From: Blastococcus sp. CT_GayMR20
Lineage (GTDB): Bacteria; Actinomycetota; Actinomycetes; Mycobacteriales; Geodermatophilaceae
Length of the DNA stretch: 64,000 bases
Direction: 5' to 3'
NCBI RefSeq assembly: GCF_004570345.1
Contig: NZ_SPQM01000002.1
Coordinates: 53,156-117,155 of the forward strand
The stretch's first letter is position 1, and every line of letters starts with the position of its first letter. Below, one piece after another: positions 1 to 7,651 of the stretch. The position numbers and the translations under genes were made by a program. The notes below the pieces were generated by a model that worked only from the letters and a program-made list of their open reading frames with translations, searched no databases and was not told the origin of the DNA.

Positions 1-810
1 GTCACCACCCACCCCGCGCTCTCGGGCTGGGGCGACTACGCGCACGACACCTGGGAGCTCTACCACGTCGACACCGACCGGTCGGAGGTGCACGACCTCG
101 CGGCGGAGGAGCCGGACCGGCTGTCGGAGCTCATCGGTCTGTGGTTCTACGAGGCGGGCGTCAACCACGCCTTCCCGCTCGACGACCGCTCCGCCTTGGA
201 GATCATCCTCACGCCCCGGCCGCAGCTCATCCCGCACCGTGACCGCTACGTCTACCGGCCGGGAGCGGCAGAGATCCCGGAGCACATCGCCGTCAATCTG
301 CGGAACCGGGACTTCAGCATCGGAGCCCAGGTAGACCTGGTCGACGGGGCCGCGCAGGGCGTGCTGTTCGCGCACGGCAGCCGCTTCGGCGGGCACGCGC
401 TCTACGTCAAGGACAACCGGCTTCGCTACGTGAACAACTTCGCCGGTGTCGCCGAACAGCGGGTCGAGGCGACCGAGGACCTGCCCACGGGCGAGGACCT
501 GATCCTGTCGGCGAGCTTCGAGAAGTCCGCGGAGGACCCTCCGGGTACCGCGCACGGGACCCTGTCGCTGTTCCACGGTGACCGCAAGGTGGGTGAGGGC
601 ACGATCCGCACCCAGCCCGGCTTCTTCTCCCTGGCGGGCGAAGGGTTGACCGTGGGCCGGGACAGCGGGGAGGCGGTCACCGACGACTACCCCGGCGAGG
701 CGCCGTGGCGGTTCACCGGCGGCACCCTGCACCGGGTCGCCGTCGACGTCTCCGGCACGCCGTACGTCGACCTCGAGCGCGAAGCTGCGGCCATGCTCTC
801 CCGGGAATGA
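1..810 (+). CDS. Arylsulfatase, C-terminal part (5'-truncated by window edge)
   Basis: The reading frame is open from base 1 and ends with TGA at 808-810, so the gene begins upstream of the window; only the last 269 residues are seen. The stretch WELYHVDTDRSEVHDLA at residues 18-34 is the signature of the C-terminal subdomain of arylsulfatases, followed by the usual LWFYEAG segment, and the rest is a beta-rich tail. Family members hydrolyse sulfate esters with a formylglycine residue, but the catalytic N-terminal domain lies outside the window and cannot be checked. A strong hairpin terminator follows directly. Family assignment is firm; substrate unknown. Confidence 0.85.
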   Translation, partial: VTTHPALSGWGDYAHDTWELYHVDTDRSEVHDLAAEEPDRLSELIGLWFYEAGVNHAFPLDDRSALEIILTPRPQLIPHRDRYVYRPGAAEIPEHIAVNLRNRDFSIGAQVDLVDGAAQGVLFAHGSRFGGHALYVKDNRLRYVNNFAGVAEQRVEATEDLPTGEDLILSASFEKSAEDPPGTAHGTLSLFHGDRKVGEGTIRTQPGFFSLAGEGLTVGRDSGEAVTDDYPGEAPWRFTGGTLHRVAVDVSGTPYVDLEREAAAMLSRE

Positions 811-821
811 CCGACGTGCTG

Positions 822-853
822 GGCCCGGCACGGCGCTGTCGCCGTGCCGGGCC
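822..853 (+). terminator. Hairpin terminator after the arylsulfatase
   Basis: A perfect 14-bp stem (822-835 with 840-853) closes on a 4-base loop (CTGT), 12 bases after the arylsulfatase stop codon. No T-run follows, as is common for GC-rich actinobacterial terminators. Confidence 0.75.
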
Positions 854-952
854 GGAAGTGCCGGCCGACGGGCCGTCCCCCAGGTCACGCCAACGGGGCG
901 ATGCGGTTCGCGGCGGGACGGCAGGACAGTGGACACCGGGGGAAGGAGCCTC

Positions 953-1243
953 GTGATGACGACGGCCTACGAGTTCCGCATGGACGGGCGGCTCACCGAG
1001 CAGGCGCGGGAAGCCTTCTGCGACATGCGTATCGAGGAGGAGCCAGCCGGGGTGACTCTCTACGGGGACGTGATCGACGAGTCGCACCTGCTCGGGATCC
1101 TGGCCCAGTGCCGGATGCTGGGTCTCGTCGTGGTCTCCGCCCACCGGGTGCTGCCGCGCGCGGACCACGGCCGAGCCGGCTCGTTACCCCATCCGAGAGA
1201 CACGGTGACTGACCTCTCGACGTATCGGTCGCGACGCCGATGA
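953..1243 (+). CDS. Small conserved protein, paralog of the gene at 4676-4882
   Basis: A protein of about 95 residues with start GTG at 953 or ATG at 956, 5-8 bases after the ribosome binding site GGAAGGA. I do not recognise a named family. Residues 4-70 align with the 68-residue protein on the minus strand at 4676-4882: both share a YEFR/YEVR start, a GRL(T/S)(E/Q)QAR(E/D)AF block, a central V-I-D/H-D/Q-E-x-L-H/L block, and an ending LGL(V/H)VVS. The C-terminal 25 residues are basic, low in complexity and absent from the paralog. The 5' end is also echoed at 13930. Likely a small cytoplasmic protein of unknown function. Confidence 0.65.
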   Translation: MMTTAYEFRMDGRLTEQAREAFCDMRIEEEPAGVTLYGDVIDESHLLGILAQCRMLGLVVVSAHRVLPRADHGRAGSLPHPRDTVTDLSTYRSRRR

Positions 1244-1403
1244 CCGCGTAGGACGCCACGCTCGTCCGGCACACGGAACAGGGGACACCGACTGCCCCGC
1301 TCGGCGGGACGGTCCGAACCGTGACAGCGCGCACTAGGGTCTCGCAAGGCGTCCGTCGGCAACGGTCAGACGTGCGGTGATGCCCCAGGGATGGCGGTCG
1401 GTC

Positions 1404-1973
1404 ATGAGCGGCAAGGTTGTCGTGAACCGGTGTATGTCCCTTGACGGCTTCATCGCCGGTCCCGGGCATTCCATGGACTGGGGGGATGATCGCGCTCTCG
1501 CCGACTTCGTGGCACCGGACGATCTGGCGGAGATCGCCGCGGCCACCGGCGCCATGCTCGTCGGCCGGCGGACGTGGGAGGTAGGCGACCGGATGAAGAC
1601 CGAGAAGCCGGACAGCGTCGACTACCCCTCCTCCGGACCCATGTTCCTCCTCACCCACAGGCCGCTGGAGCCGCCGAACCCGCACGTGACGATCCTCACC
1701 GGCGACATCGGCGAAGCGGTCGCCACGGCCCTGGACGCTGCCGGTGGCAAGAGCCTCGAAATCCTCGGCGCCGACGTGGCCGGCCAGTGTCTGCAGCGGG
1801 GGCTCGTCGACGAGATCCTGGTGTATGTACTGCCGGTCCTGCTCGGCGACGGCATCCGCTTCTCGGCCCCGGGCCTTGCGAGGACAGGCCTGGCACCGAT
1901 CAGCAGCACGCGGTCGGGCGACGCCACCATCCTCCGCTTCCGCGTCCGCAAGCAGTCCGACCAGACGGTCTGA
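1404..1973 (+). CDS. Dihydrofolate reductase / RibD C-terminal-like reductase
   Basis: A 189-residue protein starting at ATG 1404. It has the fold signature of the RibD C-terminal (DHFR-like) family: the N-terminal strand VVVNRCMSLDGFIAG, the MLVGRRTWE segment near residue 54, the PMFLLTHR strand, and an LEILGADVAGQCL nucleotide-binding turn near residue 124, then LVDEILVYVLPVLLGDG. Such proteins use NAD(P)H to reduce small heterocyclic or other substrates; stand-alone members are common in actinobacteria and mostly uncharacterised. No neighbouring gene suggests a role in riboflavin synthesis. Family assignment is good; substrate unknown. Confidence 0.85.
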   Translation: MSGKVVVNRCMSLDGFIAGPGHSMDWGDDRALADFVAPDDLAEIAAATGAMLVGRRTWEVGDRMKTEKPDSVDYPSSGPMFLLTHRPLEPPNPHVTILTGDIGEAVATALDAAGGKSLEILGADVAGQCLQRGLVDEILVYVLPVLLGDGIRFSAPGLARTGLAPISSTRSGDATILRFRVRKQSDQTV

Positions 1974-2176
1974 CAGCGCCGGGTCTCGCGCGCCGGGTCA
2001 CCCGGGCCGACGCACTGTAGGGAGCACTACACGATGCGCGGGGAGCCGCACACGTGCCGCCTTCTGCAGCACGGTCCAGGCCCTGACGCAGTGCCGACTG
2101 CCCCTCGGTCAGGTCACCGGCGTACGACATGCACGGTGCCGACCCTGGGCAGTCGCAGCCGAAGGGACGCACCCCG

Positions 2177-3127
2177 TCAGAAAACGGTGGACCAGTCGTG
2201 CTTCATGCTGACGACGGTCCAGTGGTCCCGCTCAGCCTTCTCCAGCGCCTTCTCGGCGCCCGCCGTGTATGCGAACTCGCGATCGGCATCGTCGTGGAGG
2301 ACGAGCAGGCGCAGGTACGGCTTGTCCACGTGCTGGGTGAAATCGAGCATCGCGGTGTCCCCGTTGGCGTTGCCTGCCGCGAGCAGCGGTCGACGGCCGA
2401 CGCGGCTCCAGATGCGGATGGGCTTCTGCGGCCCGTCGTCCAGGTAGTCCGGCACGGGCGTGTGCCTGATCGTGCCGCCACCGGAGTCGCTGCTGTAGGC
2501 GAGCGCGGCGGTGCTGCCGATCACCCGCTCGCGGGGAACGCCGTAGAGCTCGGCCGTGACGGGTCGCATGAAGTCGCGGCCGCCGCCGGAGGCGATGTAC
2601 GTGGCGAACCCGTGGGCCGCGAGATGGCCGAGCAGTTCGACCATCGGCCGGTAGGCGCACTGCAGGTAGGTCCTGTCGAGGGTGGGATGACGGGCGGTCC
2701 GGAGGAAGGCGTCGGCCTGCGCCTCGAAGTCCTCGACGCTGATCCCGTCGTACGCGGCCAGGATGCCGGCCGCCATGATCGTCACCAGCCGCTCGTCGCC
2801 GGCGTAGTGATCGACCATGACCTGGGACAGCCAGGCGTGGTCGCGTTCACGAGCAGCCTTCCACGGCTGCTGATCGCCGAGCCCGGGATCGGCCTCGGCC
2901 ATCTCCACCAACCGACGGAGGATGAAGTCCAGCTGGATCGGCATGGGCTTCTCGCACCACAGCGTCCCGTCGTTGTCGAACACGGCGACGCGCTGATCGA
3001 CCGGCACCTCCTCGACCGCCCGCGCGACGAAGTCGACGACGGCCCGCCGGGCGGGACCGTCGCGCCAGCTCGTGAGCGCCTGGTCGGGCGGCGCAGACCG
3101 GGCGTCGGGGACGAGGTGGCTGGTCAT
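2177..3127 (-). CDS. HAD-superfamily phosphatase
   Basis: A 316-residue protein with the HAD motif I VAVFDNDGTLW (nucleophile Asp51, acid Asp53), motif II in YIASGGGRDF, a conserved basic region around residue 200, and motif III GNANGDTAM near residue 258. The long alpha-helical cap between motifs I and II, and the length, fit the HAD IB (phosphoserine-phosphatase-like) proteins often annotated as hydrolases of unknown substrate. No signal peptide is seen, so it is probably cytoplasmic. It is a single gene, with the upstream region shared with a decayed GH15 gene. Confidence 0.85.
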   Translation of the reverse strand: MTSHLVPDARSAPPDQALTSWRDGPARRAVVDFVARAVEEVPVDQRVAVFDNDGTLWCEKPMPIQLDFILRRLVEMAEADPGLGDQQPWKAARERDHAWLSQVMVDHYAGDERLVTIMAAGILAAYDGISVEDFEAQADAFLRTARHPTLDRTYLQCAYRPMVELLGHLAAHGFATYIASGGGRDFMRPVTAELYGVPRERVIGSTAALAYSSDSGGGTIRHTPVPDYLDDGPQKPIRIWSRVGRRPLLAAGNANGDTAMLDFTQHVDKPYLRLLVLHDDADREFAYTAGAEKALEKAERDHWTVVSMKHDWSTVF

Positions 3128-3161
3128 GTCCCGACGCTAGGAAGGCTCGTCGACCGGCGGA

Positions 3162-3345
3162 TCACCCCGGAGGGAGGGCTGACGCCGTCGGAGCAGGCCC
3201 CGAACACGCCAGGGAGTCGGACCGGGGGAGACCGAGCCAGTCGACCGAACCGTCCGTGGTGACGAACGCGGCGGTCTGCAGGTCTCCGATGAGCGCGCGA
3301 TCGGCGATGGCGGTCTCGGGCGACACGATCCCCTTCGAGAAGGCG
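3162..3345 (-). pseudogene. N-terminal remnant of a GH15 glucoamylase/trehalase
   Basis: On the minus strand the reading frame encodes SPETAIADRALIGDLQTAA followed by TDGSVDWLGLPRSDSLAC. This matches the highly conserved start of actinobacterial GH15 enzymes (IADYALIGDxxTAALV..DGSIDWLxLPRFDSPACF). After about 40 residues the frame runs into unrelated sequence and stops at 3162, just upstream of the HAD gene, so some 550 residues are missing. The phenylalanine of RFDSP is already replaced. The remnant is almost certainly non-functional. Confidence 0.6.
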
Positions 3346-3529
3346 GCGCGGGTCACCCTCGCGGCGTCATGGTCGAGCCGTCGGTGCAGGAGAACGCCGG
3401 TTCGCTCCGGGACGACCGCCGGCCGACGCAGGCATCGGACGGACCGACCGGCCCGGGCAACGACGCCGGGCGGGATCACCTTGACGGGATGATCCGCCCA
3501 CGCCCCGTTCAGGAGAAGGCTGCCGAGGC

Positions 3530-4021
3530 GTGCACACCGCCCTCGAGGCCCACCTCGGCTCGCGGCAGGTGGCGCGGGTCGTCTACGGCTCGATCATCGG
3601 CCTGACGCTGGTCGTCACGCTGGACGAGCACCCTCCATCGGCCGGCGTCATGACCGCGTGGCTGCTGCTGACCGCCGTCGCGGTCGCACTGGCAGAGCTC
3701 TACAGCGAGGTCGTGGGGGCGGAGACCAGCGAGCGTCATCGCGTCACGCGCCAGCAGCTCGCGCACATGCTCGAGAGTGCCGGCGCGGTCGGGCTCGGCG
3801 TCGGATTCCCCGCGGTCTGGTTCCTGCTCGTGGTCCTGGGGCTGATCGAGATCGACACGGCGTTCGCCATCGCCAAGTGGGGCGGACTCGGGCTGATCGG
3901 CTTCTACGGCTTCTGGGCCGCACGCTTCTCGGGTGCCTCGGTGTCGCGCGCACTGGTGCAGGCAGCGTTGGTCGCGGCCATCGGTGCCGTCGTCATCGCC
4001 GTCAAGGCTCTGCTGCACTGA
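3530..4021 (+). CDS. Small integral membrane protein, four predicted helices
   Basis: A 163-residue protein with GTG start at 3530. Hydrophobic segments are seen at about residues 18-30, 42-60, 85-107 and 113-128, with a last one at 140-158. A charged stretch ETSERHRVTRQQLAHMLESAG lies between helices two and three. I do not recognise a named family; the layout resembles uncharacterised actinobacterial membrane proteins. The gene stands alone, converging on the small minus-strand gene at 4053-4298. Confidence 0.7.
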   Translation: MHTALEAHLGSRQVARVVYGSIIGLTLVVTLDEHPPSAGVMTAWLLLTAVAVALAELYSEVVGAETSERHRVTRQQLAHMLESAGAVGLGVGFPAVWFLLVVLGLIEIDTAFAIAKWGGLGLIGFYGFWAARFSGASVSRALVQAALVAAIGAVVIAVKALLH

Positions 4022-4052
4022 GATCCAGACGGCGCTCCTGTTGCCGTGCGGG

Positions 4053-4298
4053 TCAGTCCACGTCCCCGTGGATGTGCGTCGACACGAAGCGGACGGCGGC
4101 CGCGACGTCGGCGAGCGGTTCCCCGGCGGCGGGAAGGGACAGCGCTCGGGAACAGACGGTGCAGTTGCCCAGGAACCGGTCGCCCGAGTACTCGAACGCG
4201 CCGACGGCGAAGCGCCTGACGGTCACGTTCCCGTCATCGGAGACGTAGGTGCCCGAGAACGCGAGAGCACGTTCGAGCAGTTCGTCGTCGGTGGGCAT
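4053..4298 (-). CDS. Small conserved hypothetical protein
   Basis: An 81-residue protein. The start ATG at 4298 is fixed by a strong ribosome binding site CCAGGAGG ending 5 bases upstream, although the frame stays open much further. It is rich in beta-prone segments (VTVRRFAVGAFEYSGDRF) and carries a CTVC pair at residues 46-49. It ends in THIHGDVD. No family is recognised. It lies downstream on the same strand of the small gene at 4676-4882 and the two LuxR regulators. Confidence 0.65.
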   Translation of the reverse strand: MPTDDELLERALAFSGTYVSDDGNVTVRRFAVGAFEYSGDRFLGNCTVCSRALSLPAAGEPLADVAAAVRFVSTHIHGDVD

Positions 4299-4675
4299 GA
4301 ATCCTCCTGGTGCGCCCAGCCCGCGAGGTGGCGACAGCGGCCCTCTGTTCGGGGGTTCCTTCGTCCCTGAGGTGCTCTCACCCGCGTTGCGCGAGCGCCC
4401 GCCTCCTCCGACGACCGGACGTGTCCCGGGGAACCCCCCGGCCCAGGATGGGCGGGCCCTCAGGACGTCCGACGACCGTTCGATCACGGCAAGGCCTCCC
4501 GCCGGTCGGCACCGCGACTCGCCGGGGAAGCGGGCCTCGCGCACGCGGAGCCCGACGCCCCCGGACACCACCCTGGGCGGCTCACGCGAAAGGCACATCA
4601 GGCGATCTGGCTGATTCCTTCCGGGCGTCAGTTCGAGCGGCCCGGGACCGGGCGCTCCTGTGAAGGAGGGCGACG
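4299..4675. other. Intergenic stretch without a recognised gene
   Basis: I see no convincing coding frame in these 377 bases; the long open frames on both strands have low-complexity Arg/Pro/Ala-rich translations typical of GC-rich noncoding DNA. It may contain the promoter of the gene ending at 4053. Confidence 0.5.
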
Positions 4676-4882
4676 TCAGGGCGCCAGTTGCTGCACCGAT
4701 ACGACATGCAGGCCGAGCGACTGGACCACCGCGAGGAGCTGGTGCAGCTGCTCGTCCTGATGGACCACGCCGGAGATCACCGTCTCGGCCGTCACCTCGG
4801 AGACGTCCATGTCCGCGAACGCGTCCCGCGCCCGCTGGGACAGGCGACCCGTCACGCGGACCTCGTACCGCCGATCCGGCAT
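4676..4882 (-). CDS. Small conserved protein, paralog of the gene at 953-1243
   Basis: A 68-residue protein starting at ATG 4882, preceded by GGAGG seven bases upstream. It aligns over its whole length with residues 4-70 of the protein at 953-1243 (YEVRVTGRLSQRARDAFADM against YEFRMDGRLTEQAREAFCDM). This suggests an intact short family whose members hold one compact alpha/beta domain. It lies 100 bases downstream, on the same strand, of the LuxR gene pair at 4982-10242 and may be cotranscribed with it. Function unknown. Confidence 0.7.
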   Translation of the reverse strand: MPDRRYEVRVTGRLSQRARDAFADMDVSEVTAETVISGVVHQDEQLHQLLAVVQSLGLHVVSVQQLAP

Positions 4883-4981
4883 GGTCGACCTCCGTCGCAG
4901 CGTCCGTGCACGTCACCCAGCGTGCGTCCCACCCTCACGGCGGGCTCGCGGTTCCGCCTCACCCGGCTCAGATGAACCGGC

Positions 4982-7651
4982 TCATCGCACGAGTCCCCGC
5001 TCCCGGGCACGCAGAACTGCCTCGCGGCGGGTGGAGACGCCCAACTTGGCGTAGATCGACCGGATGTGGCTCTTGACGGTGTTGACCGAGACGGTGAACT
5101 CCGCGGCGATCTCGCGGGCGCTCAGCAACGAGGGCAGGAGGGCCAGCACCGCCATCTCGCGTTCGCTGAGCGGCACGGCCACTTCGGAGTCGATCACTGC
5201 GCGCGCAGCGGCCACCCGGGCGACGAAGGATCCCCTGCCGCCATCCCCGATCGCCCGGTCCAGCAGCTGCCGGGTGCACGTCCCCGCCAGGGCGAAAGGC
5301 CGGGCCACGCCCAGTGGTTCGGCCGCGGTGAGCGCAGCCTCGAGGGCTGCCCGGCCGATCTCGAGCTCATCGGCCAGCAGCGCAGCTTCTGCTTCGACGA
5401 GGTGTGCTTCCACGACGGTGTACGGCAGGAGGTTCCTGGCGTCCGGTTCGAGCACCCGGGCGGCGATGGTCCGCGCGCCGTCGTTCCGGCCCGCGGCAGC
5501 CTCCGTCCACGCCTTCATCACCAGGAGCTCGCCAGTGCCGGGGGCCCGCGCGCTGAGCCACCGCACGACCTCGGCCGCGGCACCGCCGTTCCCGCTGACC
5601 AGCGCCACCCGGTGCTCGAGGGAGGCGAGCGCGGCGACCGAGGACGGCGCCGACGGGGTGTCCGCGAACTCGATCCTGGCGGCGCGCATCTCGGCCAGTC
5701 CGGCCGAGCGGTTCCCCTGATCGGCGACGGCGGCCCCGTGTACAGCGTGCAACAGGTACGCCGCCTCCGGGGGCAGCAGGTCCCAGGTGCTGAGTGCCTC
5801 GTCCGACCGGTGGGCCGCCGCTGCCGGGTCGCCCCCCAGCAGGTCGGCGTAGGCGACGAACGCCGCCGGCCCGGCGGACCAGCCCGACGGGTGCCGCCCT
5901 CGGCGGGCTGCTGCAGCCAGGGCCTCCTGGGCTGTCGCCTTCATCGTCGGCAGGTCACCTCGCGCGGCGGCCACCGTGGCGAGGATGTACAGGGTCTGCA
6001 CTTCCAGGTAGCCCAGGTCCTGGTCCCGGGCCAGGCCGAGTGCCCGGTGCAGTTCGAACCGGGCGAAGTCGAAATCTGCGCCGTCCGGATTGCCAAATTC
6101 CGCCGTCCCCTTGCTGGCGTGCCACAGGGCCACGAGGGCCGGCTGGGCTCCCGTCGCTTCGCCGGAGATGCCGGTGGCGGTACCGCCCGGCAGGCCCTGG
6201 GTCGTGGCCAGGAGTTCGGCGCTCGCCCTCAGCATGCCGAGGTCGGCGCTGGGGTTCTCCGGCCAGGCGCTGCGTGCGTTCTGCAGCTCGACCGCCGCAG
6301 CCGGCAGAGCCCGCGCGTCCAGGTGCGTGATGGCTGCCGTGAGGGCCAGCCACGGGTCCGTGGTGCGCGCGCCCGCGCCGACGGCGGCCAGGGCACGCCG
6401 CAGCGGGCCGAGATCGCCACCCAGGAACAGGCCGACCCCGGCGGCACGCAGCAGCGAGGCGATGAGCGCGGGATCGCCGGCGCGCTCGGCATGGCGCAGC
6501 GCGTGGACCGGTTCGTGCTCCTCGAACCACCACCGGGCCGCCAGGGCCTGAAGGCGCCGGAACTCCTCCGGCCGCTGCCGCGCCAGGTCGGCGACCAGGT
6601 AGGAGCGCAGCAGCGAGTGGATGCGGTAGCTCCCGGGGACCGTGCGCTCGACGAGGGGCATCTCCAGCCGCAGCCCGTCGAGCAAGCTGCCGGCATCGGG
6701 CCGGCCGGACAGTTCGGCACCGAGGGCCGCCGGCAGGGGGGAGCAGATGCTCACCACCCGGAGGAAGTTCTGCAGTTCGGCACTCAGGCCGTCGAGGATC
6801 TCGACCGTGAGGTACTCGGCGACCGATCGCTCGTCCCCCGAGAAGTTGGTGAGGAAGGTGGCCGGGTCCTCGCTGCGTCGCAGGGCGAGCGCGGCGAGCC
6901 GGAGTCCGGCCACCCAGCCTTCCGTGCGTGCGTGCAGCACACCGACCTCCGCCGGCGTCAGTCGCAGGCCGGCAGCGTGCAGCAGTGCGGTGGTGTCGTC
7001 GACGGTGAATCGCAGGACGTCGGCCCGCAGCTCGTGCAGCCGGCCCTCGAGCCGGAGCCGCGGGACGGAGATCGGCGGGTCGGTCCGGCTCGCCAGGACG
7101 AGTCTCACCCCGGCGGGCCGGCGGTGGATCAGCCGGGTGAGGTCGCGCAGCACCTCCTGCCCGGTCAGCTCGTGGACGTCGTCGAGAACCAGGCGCACCG
7201 GCGGGTCCAGGCCGTCCAGTGCATCGGCCAGTTCGTCGACGAGGTCCACGGCCCGAGGCCGCTTCGCCAGCTCGGCGATGCGCTCGAGGCCACTGCCGAG
7301 CGAGGCGGAGGGCAGCGACACGAGCGCCGCGATCACCGCCGACCAGAGCCGCCGGGGGTCGTTGTCGTCGCGGTCGAGCGAGAGCCAGGCTGTCTCCGGC
7401 CCACCCGCGCGCACCCAGTCGGTCAGCAGCAGCGTCTTCCCGGAACCGGCCGGCGCGCTGATCACGATGACCTGGTCGGCGGTCGCCACATCGAGGCGTT
7501 CCCGGAGAAGGGGACGCGGCGTGAACTCGGAGGGGAGCTCGGGGACGACCGTCTTGCCGGCCGGCACGCGCAGCGGGACACCGTCTGCCCCAGGTCGGGG
7601 GGACCGGCCGACCTCGTGCGCCCGGTGGTCGGGGCCGACCTGGGTGGTCAC
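4982..7651 (-). CDS. LAL-type (MalT-like) LuxR-family transcriptional regulator
   Basis: An 889-residue regulator. It has a P-loop ATPase/STAND domain near the N-terminus (Walker A APAGSGKT at about residues 66-73, then AWLSLDRDDNDPRR), a VRLVLDDVHEL Walker B near residue 178, a long TPR-like helical middle, and a C-terminal LuxR helix-turn-helix (LSEREMAVLALL..., SVNTVKSHIRSIYAKLGV). The GTG start at 7651 overlaps the TGA of the upstream regulator by four bases (GTGA), so the two are translationally coupled. Family members are ATP- and ligand-gated activators; the inducer here cannot be told from sequence. Confidence 0.92.
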   Translation of the reverse strand: MTTQVGPDHRAHEVGRSPRPGADGVPLRVPAGKTVVPELPSEFTPRPLLRERLDVATADQVIVISAPAGSGKTLLLTDWVRAGGPETAWLSLDRDDNDPRRLWSAVIAALVSLPSASLGSGLERIAELAKRPRAVDLVDELADALDGLDPPVRLVLDDVHELTGQEVLRDLTRLIHRRPAGVRLVLASRTDPPISVPRLRLEGRLHELRADVLRFTVDDTTALLHAAGLRLTPAEVGVLHARTEGWVAGLRLAALALRRSEDPATFLTNFSGDERSVAEYLTVEILDGLSAELQNFLRVVSICSPLPAALGAELSGRPDAGSLLDGLRLEMPLVERTVPGSYRIHSLLRSYLVADLARQRPEEFRRLQALAARWWFEEHEPVHALRHAERAGDPALIASLLRAAGVGLFLGGDLGPLRRALAAVGAGARTTDPWLALTAAITHLDARALPAAAVELQNARSAWPENPSADLGMLRASAELLATTQGLPGGTATGISGEATGAQPALVALWHASKGTAEFGNPDGADFDFARFELHRALGLARDQDLGYLEVQTLYILATVAAARGDLPTMKATAQEALAAAARRGRHPSGWSAGPAAFVAYADLLGGDPAAAAHRSDEALSTWDLLPPEAAYLLHAVHGAAVADQGNRSAGLAEMRAARIEFADTPSAPSSVAALASLEHRVALVSGNGGAAAEVVRWLSARAPGTGELLVMKAWTEAAAGRNDGARTIAARVLEPDARNLLPYTVVEAHLVEAEAALLADELEIGRAALEAALTAAEPLGVARPFALAGTCTRQLLDRAIGDGGRGSFVARVAAARAVIDSEVAVPLSEREMAVLALLPSLLSAREIAAEFTVSVNTVKSHIRSIYAKLGVSTRREAVLRARERGLVR

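Noticed and set aside
2033..2131. Minus-strand frame starting MSYAGDLT, like the first residues of some rhodanese-domain proteins
   Set aside because: The match ends after eight residues, there is no ribosome binding site, and no rhodanese active site follows; too weak to annotate.
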